64,000 bases of DNA. It comes from Gemmatimonadaceae bacterium (GTDB lineage Bacteria > Gemmatimonadota > Gemmatimonadetes > Gemmatimonadales > Gemmatimonadaceae). Under the pieces are notes generated by a model. That model had not been told where the DNA came from and searched no databases. It saw nothing but the letters and a program-made list of their open reading frames with translations. The DNA lies in contig DASYSS010000036.1 of the NCBI GenBank assembly GCA_036003045.1, positions 1-64,000 on the forward strand. Reading direction: 5' to 3'. The translations under genes and the position numbers were made by a program. Shown piece by piece: positions 40,937 to 50,646 of the stretch; position 1 is the stretch's first letter, and every line of letters begins with the position of its first letter.

Positions 40937-41625
40937 AGTTCGGCATCGTCACCTTTCCCGGGTCCAACTGCGACTACGATACCTACCGCGCGGTGGTCGA
41001 CGGGATCGGCGAAGAGGCGACCTTTCTCTGGCACAAGGACCACGATCTCCAGCAGAGCGACGTGGTGATCTTGCCCGGCGGATTCTCGTACGGCGACTAC
41101 CTGCGCCCCGGCGCGATCGCGCGATTCAGTCCGATCATGCGCGAGGTGGTCGCGTTCGCGAACCGCGGCGGGCCGGTGATGTGCATCTGCAACGGATTTC
41201 AGATCGCCTGCGAGGCGGGCCTCCTCCCCGGCGCGTTGCTGCGCAACGAAAGTCTGAAGTTCGTGTCCGAAACTGTATCAGTTCGTGTCGAATCGACCGA
41301 GACGCTGTTTACCAACCGGTACGAGGCCGGCCAGGTGCTCAGAATACCCATTGCCCACGGTGATGGTCGTTACACGGCGGACCAGCAAACGGTCGATAGA
41401 CTGGAAGGCGAAGGGCGCGTGGTATTTCGCTACGTGGGCGGTCCGGGCGACGCCGACGAGTGGTGGAGCCCGAACGGCTCCGCGCGCGCCATTGCCGGAA
41501 TCGTCAACGACGCGGGAAACGTGCTCGGCATGATGCCGCACCCCGAGCGTGCCGTCGATGCGCTGCTGGGGTCCAACGATGGACTCGGCGTTTTCGAATC
41601 GGTGCTCGCCCGCGTCACTGCATGA
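40933..41625 (+). CDS. purQ: FGAM synthase glutaminase subunit PurQ
   Basis: Class I glutamine amidotransferase (230 aa) supplying ammonia to PurL. Nucleophile Cys in [13 protein letters not shown], oxyanion region [14 protein letters not shown], and the catalytic His/Glu in [10 protein letters not shown] are present. Overlaps purS (ATGA); the next gene starts 10 bp downstream. Confidence 0.95.
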   Translation: MKFGIVTFPGSNCDYDTYRAVVDGIGEEATFLWHKDHDLQQSDVVILPGGFSYGDYLRPGAIARFSPIMREVVAFANRGGPVMCICNGFQIACEAGLLPGALLRNESLKFVSETVSVRVESTETLFTNRYEAGQVLRIPIAHGDGRYTADQQTVDRLEGEGRVVFRYVGGPGDADEWWSPNGSARAIAGIVNDAGNVLGMMPHPERAVDALLGSNDGLGVFESVLARVTA

Positions 41626-41635
41626 GGAAACTGCA

Positions 41636-42358
41636 ATGATCGCGTTTGTCCTTGCCGTCACGGTCGCCGCCTCGCAAGTCGTTGGACAGGGTCCGCCGAC
41701 GATCGATCCGGGCATGACCCGCGCCCAGGTCGTGGCCAAGCTGGGTGAGCCGATGTCCACGCGCACCTACGAGGGCCACACCTACCTGCTCTACAAGAAC
41801 GGCTGCGAGCGCTCCTGCGGCATGAGCGACCTCGTCGTCCTCGACAGCGACAAAGTCGTCGACGCGATCTTCCGTTCGAACGCGCGCCACTTCTCGGGCA
41901 CGAGCAGCTCGCCGCGCATGATGTCGCTGGCCGACCTCCACCCGACGGAGGACAAGGCGATCACCGTCGCGGAGGCCGAGAAGGCCCAACAGCCCGAGAA
42001 GCCGGCGAGATTCGAGAAACACACCAAGGTCGCCAAGGTCGCGAAAGTCGCGGCGCCGCAGCTCGAGACGGCGACGAGCGACAAGACCGACAAAGTCGCC
42101 AAGGTCGAAAAGCCCGCGAAGCCCGTCAAGGTAGAGAAAGCCGAAAAAGCCGTGAGCGTCGACAACGGCGAGACCGCGCCGAGCAAACCGGCGGTCGAGA
42201 AGCCGGCACCCGCTCCGGCGCCGGCGGCGGCGCAGCGTCCCGCCGCTCCGCCCAAGCTGCCGGAAGTGATCCGGCCCGCGCCGACGCCCAAGAAGGACAC
42301 GGCGAAGAAAGCGGGCGCGGTCGTCAAACCTGAACCGAACCCCAAACCGAAGAGTTGA
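41636..42358 (+). CDS. Exported Lys/Pro/Ala-rich protein inside the pur run (240 aa)
   Basis: Signal peptide MIAFVLAVTVAASQVVGQ, then a short domain with GMTRAQVVAKLGEPMSTRTY that resembles the BamE/SmpA-like or KOW-less helix-turn pattern of lipoprotein assembly proteins, with two cysteines (NGCERSCGM). From about residue 100 a low-complexity tail has repeated lysine units (AKVAKVAK, KVEKPAKPVKVEKAEK) followed by PAPAPAPAA and ends in KPEPNPKPKS. Good GAGGA ribosome-binding site. Inserted between purQ and purL although nothing suggests a purine role. Function unknown. Confidence 0.75.
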   Translation: MIAFVLAVTVAASQVVGQGPPTIDPGMTRAQVVAKLGEPMSTRTYEGHTYLLYKNGCERSCGMSDLVVLDSDKVVDAIFRSNARHFSGTSSSPRMMSLADLHPTEDKAITVAEAEKAQQPEKPARFEKHTKVAKVAKVAAPQLETATSDKTDKVAKVEKPAKPVKVEKAEKAVSVDNGETAPSKPAVEKPAPAPAPAAAQRPAAPPKLPEVIRPAPTPKKDTAKKAGAVVKPEPNPKPKS

Positions 42359-42365
42359 TTAGACG

Positions 42366-44651
42366 ATGCAAGTCAGTGCGAAGGTCGAGCCGCGTCCCGG
42401 CGATCCCGCCATCACTCCGGCGCTCGTCGCCGAACACGGACTCACGCCGGACGAGTATCGCCGACTCGTCGACATGCTGGGGCGCGAGCCGACCTTCACT
42501 GAGCTGGGCATCGTCAGCGCGTTGTGGAGCGAGCACTGCTCGTACAAGCACTCGCGTCCACTGCTCAAGACGCTCCCGACGCGCGCGTCGTTCGTGTTGC
42601 AGGGGCCCGGTGAAAACGCCGGCGTCATCAGCATCGGCGACGGGCTCGCCGTCGCCTTCAAGATCGAGTCGCACAACCATCCGTCGGCCGTCGAGCCCTA
42701 TCAGGGCGCCGCGACCGGGGTCGGCGGCATTCTGCGCGACGTCTTCACCATGGGCGCGCGCCCGATCGCCATGCTCAACTCGCTCCGATTCGGGTCGCTC
42801 GACTCGGCGCGCGTGCGCTACCTCTTCGCCGGTGTCGTCAAGGGAATCGGTGACTACGGCAACTGCGTCGGCATCCCGACCGTCGCCGGTGAGGTCTCGT
42901 TCGACCCCGCCTACGAAGGCAATCCGCTCGTCAACGCGATGTGCGTCGGCTTGATGCACGAGGACGAGCTGATTCGCGCCGTGGCGCAGGGCGTCGGGAA
43001 TCCGATCATCGCGGTCGGCGCGCGCACGGGACGCGACGGCATCCATGGCGCGTCGTTCGCCTCCGAAGACCTCTCGGCGCAGAGCGACGCCAAGCGGCCG
43101 CGCGTGCAGGTCGGCGATCCCTTCACCGAGAAGCTGCTGCTCGAGGCGAGCCTCGAGCTGATTCGCAGCGGAGCGATCGTCGCCATCCAGGACATGGGCG
43201 CCGCGGGTCTCACGTCGTCGTCGGCCGAGATGGCCGCGCGCGGCGACGTCGGCGTCACCATCGACACGACGCAGGTGCCCGTGCGCGAGACGGGGATGAC
43301 TCCGTACGAGATCCTGCTCAGCGAGTCGCAGGAGCGCATGCTCGTCGTCGCCAAGCGCGGACGCGAAGCCGAGGTCTCGGCGATCCTCGAGAAGTGGGAT
43401 CTCACGGCAGCCGTCATCGGCGAGGTGATCGCCGAACCGGTGTACCGCGTGATGGAAGGCGAGCACGTCGTGGCCGAGTTCCCAGGCACTCGTCTCGTCA
43501 CCGACTGTCCCACGTACACGCCGGACGCGCAGGAAAGCGAGACGGTCCGCGAAGCACGCGAGCGCGACGTTTCCACGATCGCCGAGCGGCCGGAAGAGCG
43601 CGATCCGCTCTGGACGCTCGAGCGGATGCTCTCGTCGCCGAACATCGCGTCCAAGACCTGGGTGTTCCGGCAATACGACACGACCGTTCGCACGAACACC
43701 GTCGTCGGTCCCGGCGGCGACGCCGCCGTCGTGCGCGTGCGCGGCACCGACCGCGCGCTTGCCCTCAAGACGGATTGTAACGGGCGGTACGTGTACCTCG
43801 ACCCGCGCGTCGGCGCGCGCATCGCCGTGTGTGAGGCCGCGCGCAACGTCGCGTGCACTGGCGCGCGGCCGAAGGCCATCACCAACAACCTGAATTTCGG
43901 CAATCCGCGGCGGCCCGAGGTCTACTATCAGCTCCGCGAAGCCGTCGCCGGCATGGCCGAGGCCTGCGACGCCTTGGAGACGCCGGTCACCGGTGGGAAC
44001 GTCTCGCTGTACAACGAGAATCCGAGCGGCGCCGTCTTCCCCACTCCGGTCATCGGCATGGTCGGCCTCATCGAATCGCTGGCGCACGTGACCCGCGCGC
44101 CGTTCCGCGAGGAGGGCGACGCGATCGTGCTGCTGGGTTCACCCACGGACCACATCGGCGGCAGCGAGTATCTGTCGCGAATCCACGGCGTCGTGGCGGG
44201 GTCGCCTCCGTCGTGCAACGTGGACGACGAGCGTGAACTGATCGGCGCCCTGCTCGAGTCGATCGAGCGCGGCGTGATCCGGTCGGCCCACGACTGTAGT
44301 GACGGCGGTCTGGCTGTCGCCATCGTCGAGTGCTGCATCATGGATCGCGCGGACCAGCGGGGCGCGACGGTCGATTTGAGCGGCTGGCCCACCGTCCCCG
44401 ATCGAGCGGTCCTCTACGGCGAGGCACAGGCCCGCGCGGTCGTGAGCACGACCTCGCCCGATGTCGTGCTCGCCATTGCCGCGGACCGGGGAATCCCCGC
44501 CCGGGTGATCGGGACAGTAGGCTCGAAGGGCTCGCCGGTGCAGATTTCAATGAAGGCGACGCGTATCGTCGCGCCGCTCGCGCGGCTCGACGCCGCTTAT
44601 CACGAAACGATTCCCCGGATCATGGCCCAGTCGGCTCTTGCCGCGCAGTAA
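42366..44651 (+). CDS. purL: FGAM synthase large subunit PurL
   Basis: Small-type PurL (761 aa) that acts with PurS and PurQ to make formylglycinamidine ribonucleotide. Landmarks: [16 protein letters not shown] (ATP/FGAR site), [49 protein letters not shown] and [12 protein letters not shown] in the second half. Starts 8 bp after the Lys-rich gene; a 50-bp gap separates it from purF. Confidence 0.97.
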   Translation: MQVSAKVEPRPGDPAITPALVAEHGLTPDEYRRLVDMLGREPTFTELGIVSALWSEHCSYKHSRPLLKTLPTRASFVLQGPGENAGVISIGDGLAVAFKIESHNHPSAVEPYQGAATGVGGILRDVFTMGARPIAMLNSLRFGSLDSARVRYLFAGVVKGIGDYGNCVGIPTVAGEVSFDPAYEGNPLVNAMCVGLMHEDELIRAVAQGVGNPIIAVGARTGRDGIHGASFASEDLSAQSDAKRPRVQVGDPFTEKLLLEASLELIRSGAIVAIQDMGAAGLTSSSAEMAARGDVGVTIDTTQVPVRETGMTPYEILLSESQERMLVVAKRGREAEVSAILEKWDLTAAVIGEVIAEPVYRVMEGEHVVAEFPGTRLVTDCPTYTPDAQESETVREARERDVSTIAERPEERDPLWTLERMLSSPNIASKTWVFRQYDTTVRTNTVVGPGGDAAVVRVRGTDRALALKTDCNGRYVYLDPRVGARIAVCEAARNVACTGARPKAITNNLNFGNPRRPEVYYQLREAVAGMAEACDALETPVTGGNVSLYNENPSGAVFPTPVIGMVGLIESLAHVTRAPFREEGDAIVLLGSPTDHIGGSEYLSRIHGVVAGSPPSCNVDDERELIGALLESIERGVIRSAHDCSDGGLAVAIVECCIMDRADQRGATVDLSGWPTVPDRAVLYGEAQARAVVSTTSPDVVLAIAADRGIPARVIGTVGSKGSPVQISMKATRIVAPLARLDAAYHETIPRIMAQSALAAQ

Positions 44652-44701
44652 CACGCGGCGGGTGACACCGACCGTCGTGATCGTAGCCCGGACCTGAATA
44701 C

Positions 44702-46081
44702 ATGTGCGGCATTTTCGGAGTCCACGGCCATCCCGACGCGGCGCACCTCGCGCAGCTCGGCCTGTACTCCCTCCAACATCGCGGTCAGGAGTCGGTCGGC
44801 GTCGTGTCGATCGACGACGCCGGCCAGGCGCGCGCCGTGCGGCGCATGGGCACGCTCTCGGACGCGCTCTCGCAAGAGTTGGCGAAGATTCCCGGGACGT
44901 CCGCCGTCGGACACACTCGCTACAGTACCGCCGGCTCGTCGACCATCGACAACGCGCAACCGGTCGTCGCGCGGTCCAAGGGCGGCTTCATCACGCTTGC
45001 CCACAACGGCAATCTGATCAACGCCGCCGAGCTGCGGCACGAGCTCGAGGACAAGGGTTCGATCTTCGCGTCGACAAATGACTCCGAGGTCATCGTCCAC
45101 GAGCTCGCGCGCTCGACCGCTCCGACGCCGGCGCTTCGTCTCGCCGACGCGCTCAAGCAAGTCGACGGCGCGTACAGCCTGATCGTCGCCATGGGCGACA
45201 CGCTGCTCGCGGCGCGCGACCCGCGCGGCTGGCGCCCGCTCGCCATGGGCCGTTTGGGCGACGCGATCGTCTTCGCGTCGGAGACCTGCGCGCTCGACAT
45301 CGTCGGCGCGACGTACGAGCGCGACGTCGAACCGGGTGAGATCGTGTCGGTCAACGGCAACGGCGTGCAGTCGTCACGGCCGCTGCCCAAGGCCGAATCG
45401 CGGCGCTGCGTCTTCGAGTACGTCTACTTCGCGCGCCCCGACAGCCGCGTCTACGGCGGATCGGTCGATCGCGCGCGCCGCGCGTTGGGCAAGCGCCTCG
45501 CCAAAGAGCATCCCGCGCCCACGGCGGATCTGGTTTTTAGCGTGCCCGATTCGTCCAACTCCGCGGCGCTTGGCTTCTCGGAAGAAAGCGGAATTCCGTA
45601 CGAGCTCGCGCTCATCAGAAATCACTACGTCGGACGCACGTTCATCCAGCCGACGCAGGCGGGGCGCGACGCGAAGGTGAAGGTCAAGTACAACGCGGTG
45701 CGCGAGATCATCGAAGGCAAGCGCGTGGTCATGGTCGACGATTCGATCGTCCGTGGCACGACGACACGCGGCCTCGTCGCCCTCGTCCGCGCGGCCGGCG
45801 CGCGCGAGGTGCACATGCGCGTGAGCTCGGCGCCCGTCACCGGGCCTTGCTACTACGGCATCGACACGCCGTCGCGCGACGAACTGATCGCGGCGAACCA
45901 CACGGTCGATGAGATCGCGGGCCATCTTGGCGTCGACAGCCTCGGTTATCTCTCGCTCGATGGCATGTTGGAATCAGTGCCCTCCGGTCCAGATGGTTTC
46001 TGCCACGCGTGCTTCTCGGGCGACTATCCCACGGCTCCGCCGGCGGATCCCGACAAGCTGCGGTTCGGCTGCGGCTGCTAG
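44702..46081 (+). CDS. purF: Amidophosphoribosyltransferase, 4Fe-4S type
   Basis: First committed step of purine synthesis: PRPP to phosphoribosylamine. The N-terminal nucleophile is Cys2 directly after Met (MCGIFGVHGHPD), so no propeptide is needed beyond Met removal. PRPP loop: VVMVDDSIVRGTTTRG. Cysteines at 236 (RCVFEYVYF), 383 (GPCYYGID), 434 and 437 (FCHACF) match the four 4Fe-4S ligands of the B. subtilis enzyme, which is oxygen-sensitive. 459 aa. Its TAG overlaps the ppdK GTG by one base. Confidence 0.96.
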   Translation: MCGIFGVHGHPDAAHLAQLGLYSLQHRGQESVGVVSIDDAGQARAVRRMGTLSDALSQELAKIPGTSAVGHTRYSTAGSSTIDNAQPVVARSKGGFITLAHNGNLINAAELRHELEDKGSIFASTNDSEVIVHELARSTAPTPALRLADALKQVDGAYSLIVAMGDTLLAARDPRGWRPLAMGRLGDAIVFASETCALDIVGATYERDVEPGEIVSVNGNGVQSSRPLPKAESRRCVFEYVYFARPDSRVYGGSVDRARRALGKRLAKEHPAPTADLVFSVPDSSNSAALGFSEESGIPYELALIRNHYVGRTFIQPTQAGRDAKVKVKYNAVREIIEGKRVVMVDDSIVRGTTTRGLVALVRAAGAREVHMRVSSAPVTGPCYYGIDTPSRDELIAANHTVDEIAGHLGVDSLGYLSLDGMLESVPSGPDGFCHACFSGDYPTAPPADPDKLRFGCGC

Positions 46082-48786
46082 TGGCGACCGCGGCGGCGGC
46101 ACAATCCGTCTACTTCTTCGGCGACGGGCACGCCGAGGGCACGAAGGACATGAAGAGTGTCCTCGGCGGAAAAGGCGCCGGCCTCGCCGAGATGACGAAC
46201 CTCGGCGTTCCGGTGCCACCGGGATTCACGATCGCCTGCGCGGCGTGCGTCGAATATCTGCGCACGCAGCGCCCGCCTGAGGGACTGCGCGAGGAAGTCG
46301 GCAACGCGTTGGAACGATTGGAGCGCGCGACCGGGAAGGCATTCGGCGATACGCGAAATCCGTTGCTCGTCTCGGTGCGGTCAGGTGCTCCGGTCTCGAT
46401 GCCGGGAATGATGGAGACGATCCTCAACCTCGGCCTCAACGACGACACGGTCGGCGGGCTCGCGGGCGCGAGTGGAAACGAGCGCTTCGCGTACGACTCC
46501 TATCGCCGGTTCATTCAGATGTACGGCGACGTCGTGCTCGGCGTCCCGTCGACGCAGTTCGAGCACTTGCTCACGACCAAGCGAATGACGGCCGGAGTCG
46601 AAAACGATTCGGATCTCACGGCCGAGGCGCTCAAAGCGCTCGTCGCCGATTACCGCGCGCTCGTCAAAAACCGCACGGGCCAAGAGTTCCCTGGCGACCC
46701 GGCTGAGCAGCTGTGGGGTGCCATTGAGGCAGTGTGGAAATCGTGGACCCTTAAGAAGGCTGCGGACTATAGAAAGGTGCACCGCATCGCCGACGATCTC
46801 GGCACTGCGGTGAGCGTGGTTGCGATGGTCTTCGGGAACCTGGGCGACGATTCGGGGACCGGAGTGGCGTTCACGCGAAATCCATCGACTGGGGAAAAGA
46901 AGTTCTACGGTGAATTCTTGGTGAACGCGCAGGGCGAGGACGTCGTCGCGGGCATTCGCACTCCGCTCGCGATCGACCAGATGCAAAAACGCTTGCCGGA
47001 AGCCTACGAGGATCTGCTCGAGACGCAGCAGCGCCTCGAGGGACACTTCCGCGACATGCAGGATCTCGAATTCACCGTCGAGCGCAAACGCCTGTATCTG
47101 CTGCAGACGCGAACCGGAAAGCGCACAGCGACCGCCGCGGTTCGCATCGCGATCGACATGGTGGACGAAGGCTCGATCGACCCGTCGACCGCGGTGCGAC
47201 GCGTGATTCCCGACCAGCTCGACCAGTTGCTGCACCCCGTGATCGCGTCCGACGTGCGCGCGCAGCCTCTTTGCACAGGGCTCCCCGCGAGCCCCGGCGC
47301 CGAGAGCGGCATCGCCGTTTTCGATCCGGACGTCGCCGAACAACAGGCGGCCGCCGGCAAACGCGTGATTCTCGTGCGCGAAGAAACGACGCCCGAAGAT
47401 TTTCACGGCATCGTCGCCGCGCGCGCCGTCATCACGGCGCGCGGCGGCATGACGAGCCACGCGGCAGTCGTCGCGCGCGGCATGGGAAAATGCGCCGTCG
47501 TCGGCTGTCGCGACATCGACGTCGACGTGATTCACCGGCGGTTCACCGCCGGTGATCAAACGATTGCCGAAGGCGACTGGGTCACCGTGGACGGCGCATC
47601 GGGCCGCATCTACGCCGGCGACCTGCCGACGACGCCGAGCGAGGTCGTGCAGGTCATTCGCGGCACGCGCGACCGCCGGTCCGCGCCGACCTATCAGTCG
47701 TTCGCGCGATTGCTCGGCTGGGCCGACGACGTCCGTCGGCTGCGCGTCCGCGCCAACGCCGACACGCCGCAGGACGCGCGCATCGCGCGCGGGTTCGGCG
47801 CGGAAGGAATCGGGCTCTGTCGCACGGAGCACATGTTCTTCGAGGGCGACCGCATCGGCGCGATGCGCGAGATGATCGTGGCGCGCGACGAAGCCGGACG
47901 ACGTCGCGCGCTCGCCAAGTTGCTCCCGATGCAGCGCTCGGACTTCGAGGGAATCTTCGAGGCGATGAGCGGGCTGCCGGTGACGATCCGTCTGCTCGAT
48001 CCGCCGTTGCACGAGTTCCTGCCGCACGGCGGCGAAGAGAGCAAACTGCTCGCGCGCACGTTGGGTATTCCGCGAGAGGAGTTGCAACGGATCGTCGAGT
48101 CGCTGCGCGAGACGAATCCGATGCTGGGGCATCGCGGATGCAGGCTGGGAATCACGTTCCCAGAGATCACCGACATGCAGGGCCGCGCGATCTTCGAGGC
48201 CGCGGTGCGCGCCAAGCGGCGCGGCTTCGACGTGCGTCCCGAGATCATGGTGCCGCTCGTCGCGACGGTTGCTGAATTCGAGAATCAGCGTGCGATCCTC
48301 GAAAACGCCGCGCAAAGAATTCTTGGTGCGATGGGTGAAGAGATTCCCTACACCATCGGGACGATGATAGAGTTGCCCCGTGCCGCCCTCACCGCGGATG
48401 AGATCGCGGCGAAGGCTGACTTCTTTTCGTTTGGTACCAATGATTTAACTCAAACCACATTCGGTTTGAGCCGAGACGATGCCGGGCGGTTCCTACCCAA
48501 TTACGTAGATCGTGGTATACTTCCCGACGACCCGTTCCAGGTCCTTGACCGGAACGGGGTTGGCAAACTGATTGGATTTGCCGTACAGGCCGGTCGAACG
48601 GTGCGTCCGCAGCTCAAAGTTGGGATCTGCGGCGAGCACGGAGGCGAACCGCGCTCCGTGGCTTTTTGCCACTCGATCGGACTCGACTACGTCTCGTGTT
48701 CCCCCTTCCGAGTCCCAATCGCACGACTTGCCGCTGCTCATGCCGCTCTTGAATCCGGCTCTTCGTTCCAGGCGCTTTCGTCGTAA
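46081..48786 (+). CDS. ppdK: Pyruvate, phosphate dikinase
   Basis: Interconverts pyruvate+ATP+Pi and PEP+AMP+PPi. N-terminal ATP-grasp domain (FGDGHAEGTKDMKSVLGGKG, SVRSGAPVSMPGMMETILNL), phosphohistidine domain with H460 in ARGGMTSHAAVVARGMGK, and the C-terminal PEP/pyruvate barrel (GLCRTEHMF, FGTNDLTQTTFG, GICGEHGG). GTG 46081 gives 901 aa, the usual size; the open frame continues to 46009 inside purF. The PPi-coupled reaction near purine synthesis genes may simply reflect cotranscription. Confidence 0.95.
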   Translation: MATAAAAQSVYFFGDGHAEGTKDMKSVLGGKGAGLAEMTNLGVPVPPGFTIACAACVEYLRTQRPPEGLREEVGNALERLERATGKAFGDTRNPLLVSVRSGAPVSMPGMMETILNLGLNDDTVGGLAGASGNERFAYDSYRRFIQMYGDVVLGVPSTQFEHLLTTKRMTAGVENDSDLTAEALKALVADYRALVKNRTGQEFPGDPAEQLWGAIEAVWKSWTLKKAADYRKVHRIADDLGTAVSVVAMVFGNLGDDSGTGVAFTRNPSTGEKKFYGEFLVNAQGEDVVAGIRTPLAIDQMQKRLPEAYEDLLETQQRLEGHFRDMQDLEFTVERKRLYLLQTRTGKRTATAAVRIAIDMVDEGSIDPSTAVRRVIPDQLDQLLHPVIASDVRAQPLCTGLPASPGAESGIAVFDPDVAEQQAAAGKRVILVREETTPEDFHGIVAARAVITARGGMTSHAAVVARGMGKCAVVGCRDIDVDVIHRRFTAGDQTIAEGDWVTVDGASGRIYAGDLPTTPSEVVQVIRGTRDRRSAPTYQSFARLLGWADDVRRLRVRANADTPQDARIARGFGAEGIGLCRTEHMFFEGDRIGAMREMIVARDEAGRRRALAKLLPMQRSDFEGIFEAMSGLPVTIRLLDPPLHEFLPHGGEESKLLARTLGIPREELQRIVESLRETNPMLGHRGCRLGITFPEITDMQGRAIFEAAVRAKRRGFDVRPEIMVPLVATVAEFENQRAILENAAQRILGAMGEEIPYTIGTMIELPRAALTADEIAAKADFFSFGTNDLTQTTFGLSRDDAGRFLPNYVDRGILPDDPFQVLDRNGVGKLIGFAVQAGRTVRPQLKVGICGEHGGEPRSVAFCHSIGLDYVSCSPFRVPIARLAAAHAALESGSSFQALSS

Positions 48787-49960
48787 TCATCCGGCGTTGC
48801 CGAATCTACCGCTCCTCGAGTCCACCCACGACGAGCGGCCGCTTCGCATTGCCCTGGTCACGGAGTACTACTATCCGCACCTCGGCGGCGTTTGCGAGCA
48901 CGTTCACTTCTTCGCCCGCGAAGCCCGCCGGCGTGGACACCACGTCGACGTCATCACCTCGAACATCCCCGACGCCCAGCCGCAGCCGCACGTCATTCGG
49001 CTTGGCCGGAGCCAGCCGGTCTACGCCAACGGTTCACAGGCGCGGATCACACTCGGCTGGAATCTCCGCCGCGACATGCGCCGCGTGCTTCGACAGGGAC
49101 AGTACGACATCGTGCACGTGCACTCGCCGCTCACGCCCGTCCTCCCGATCCTCGCGATCGAGGAGGCGGATTGTCCGGTCGTCGGCACGTTCCACACGTA
49201 TTTCGACCGGTCGTTCGGCTACACGGTTGGCCGGCGCTTCTTCCAGAAGCGGCTCGACATGCTCAGCGCCGCCATCGCCGTCTCCCACAGCACGACCGTC
49301 GCGCTCGACCGCTATTTCGAGGCGGACTGGCGGATCATCCCGAACGGCATCGATACGGACGTTTTCCATCCGAGTGCTCCTCCACCTCCGGGAATCACGA
49401 ACAACGTTCCGACGATTCTTTTCCTGGGCCGCTTCGACCCGCGCAACGGACTGACGACGCTGATCGAGTCGTTCCGTCGTGTGAAGGCGAAGGGCAACCG
49501 AGGGCGCCAGGCGCGGCTCGTCGTCGTCGGCGACGGACCGCTTCGCGAGCACTACTACAAGCAGGCCAATGGTGACCGCGACATTCGCTTCGTCGGCGCC
49601 GTGCTCGAGGGCCGACCGAGCTATTACGCGCACAGCTCCGTGTACGCGTGCCCGACGACGAAGGCATCCTTCGGCATCACGCTGCTGGAATCGATGGCCT
49701 GCCAGACGCCGGTGGTCTGCTCCGACATTCTCGGCTTCCGGGACGTCGTGGTCGACGGCCGGGAGGCGCTGATGGTTCCGTGCGGCGACCGCGATGCGCT
49801 CGCGGACGCGTTGGTTCGAGTGCTCGATGACGAGGGCCTTGCCATCCAACTCGGCACCACCGGTCGGGAGAATTCACTCGAATACTCGTGGGCCCGTGTC
49901 ACGGCTCGGGTACTCGACGTGTATCAAACGGTTCTCGGAAGGGTCGCCGTCGCGGTATGA
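48740..49960 (+). CDS. GT4-family glycosyltransferase, PimA/B-like (406 aa)
   Basis: GT-B fold retaining glycosyltransferase: RIALVTEYYYPHLGGVCEHV at the start, IVHVHSPLTPVLP, IPNGIDTDVFHP, and ILFLGRFDPRNGLTTLIES in the donor domain. The usual EX7E motif has Ala309 in place of the first Glu (KASFGITLLESMA; second Glu 317 is kept). ATG 48740 overlaps the 3' end of ppdK by 47 bases. Likely transfers a sugar to a membrane lipid or envelope acceptor, in line with the deacetylase and flippase-like genes that follow. Substrates unknown. Confidence 0.88.
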   Translation: MPLLNPALRSRRFRRNHPALPNLPLLESTHDERPLRIALVTEYYYPHLGGVCEHVHFFAREARRRGHHVDVITSNIPDAQPQPHVIRLGRSQPVYANGSQARITLGWNLRRDMRRVLRQGQYDIVHVHSPLTPVLPILAIEEADCPVVGTFHTYFDRSFGYTVGRRFFQKRLDMLSAAIAVSHSTTVALDRYFEADWRIIPNGIDTDVFHPSAPPPPGITNNVPTILFLGRFDPRNGLTTLIESFRRVKAKGNRGRQARLVVVGDGPLREHYYKQANGDRDIRFVGAVLEGRPSYYAHSSVYACPTTKASFGITLLESMACQTPVVCSDILGFRDVVVDGREALMVPCGDRDALADALVRVLDDEGLAIQLGTTGRENSLEYSWARVTARVLDVYQTVLGRVAVAV

Positions 49961-50646
49961 TGCTCGGCCTGGGCGCGGCTGCCGTCGTGATCGGCGGGGC
50001 TGCGCACGGCGCCTTCCATCGCAACAGCTTCGTCTTCGGTCCCACCATCCGCCATCTCGCGACGCGTGACCGTGTCGTCGCCCTCACGTTCGACGACGGG
50101 CCAAACCCCGCCGCCACGCCGCTCGTGCTCGACGCGCTCGCCGAGCGCGGGGTCAAGGCGACCTTCTTCATCCTCGGCCGGCACGCCGAACGCTGGCCCG
50201 AGCTGGTCGCCCGCGCTGCCGCCGAAGGACACGCGTTAGGCAACCACGGCTATTACCATCGGAAACTTCACCTCAGGTCGCCCGCGTACGTACGGCGTGA
50301 CCTCGAGCTTGGCACGGACGCAATGATGAAAGCCGGCGCTCCAAGGCCGCGCTTCTTTCGCGCGCCGCACGGCTTTCGCAGCCCTTGGGTGACCTATATC
50401 GCCCGCACGCTCGGCCAGCGCACGGTCGGCTGGTCGTTGGGCGTGTGGGATTCGGATCGTCCCGGCGCCGACGAGATCGCACGCCGCACGGTCGAGGGCG
50501 CGTCGCCCGGCGCGATCCTGCTGTTGCACGATGGTGACGGGTACGATCCCGACGGAGACCGCCTGCAGACGGCACACGCCGTGCCCCTCTTGGTGGATCG
50601 CCTCCTCGATCGGGGTTACCGATTCAGCCTCCTCGACGCCGCATGA
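49957..50646 (+). CDS. NodB-type polysaccharide deacetylase (229 aa)
   Basis: Carbohydrate esterase 4 fold removing acetyl groups from N-acetylated sugars. Catalytic/metal motif 1 TFDDGPNP, metal motif 2 GNHGYYH (H-x3-H), motif 3 RAPHGFRSPW and the C-terminal LLLHDGD. A short hydrophobic N-terminus (LGLGAAAVVIGGAAHGAF) suggests membrane anchoring or export. ATG 49957 overlaps the glycosyltransferase stop; its own stop overlaps the next gene. Probably modifies the glycan made by its neighbour. Confidence 0.9.
   Translation: MMLGLGAAAVVIGGAAHGAFHRNSFVFGPTIRHLATRDRVVALTFDDGPNPAATPLVLDALAERGVKATFFILGRHAERWPELVARAAAEGHALGNHGYYHRKLHLRSPAYVRRDLELGTDAMMKAGAPRPRFFRAPHGFRSPWVTYIARTLGQRTVGWSLGVWDSDRPGADEIARRTVEGASPGAILLLHDGDGYDPDGDRLQTAHAVPLLVDRLLDRGYRFSLLDAA

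Noticed and set aside
42324-44087. 587-codon minus-strand frame inside purL
   Set aside because: Shadow of purL; His/Arg/Asp-rich, no ribosome-binding site or family.
46381-48315. 644-codon minus-strand frame inside ppdK
   Set aside because: The plus-strand frame has all pyruvate phosphate dikinase motifs; the antisense product has no recognisable feature.
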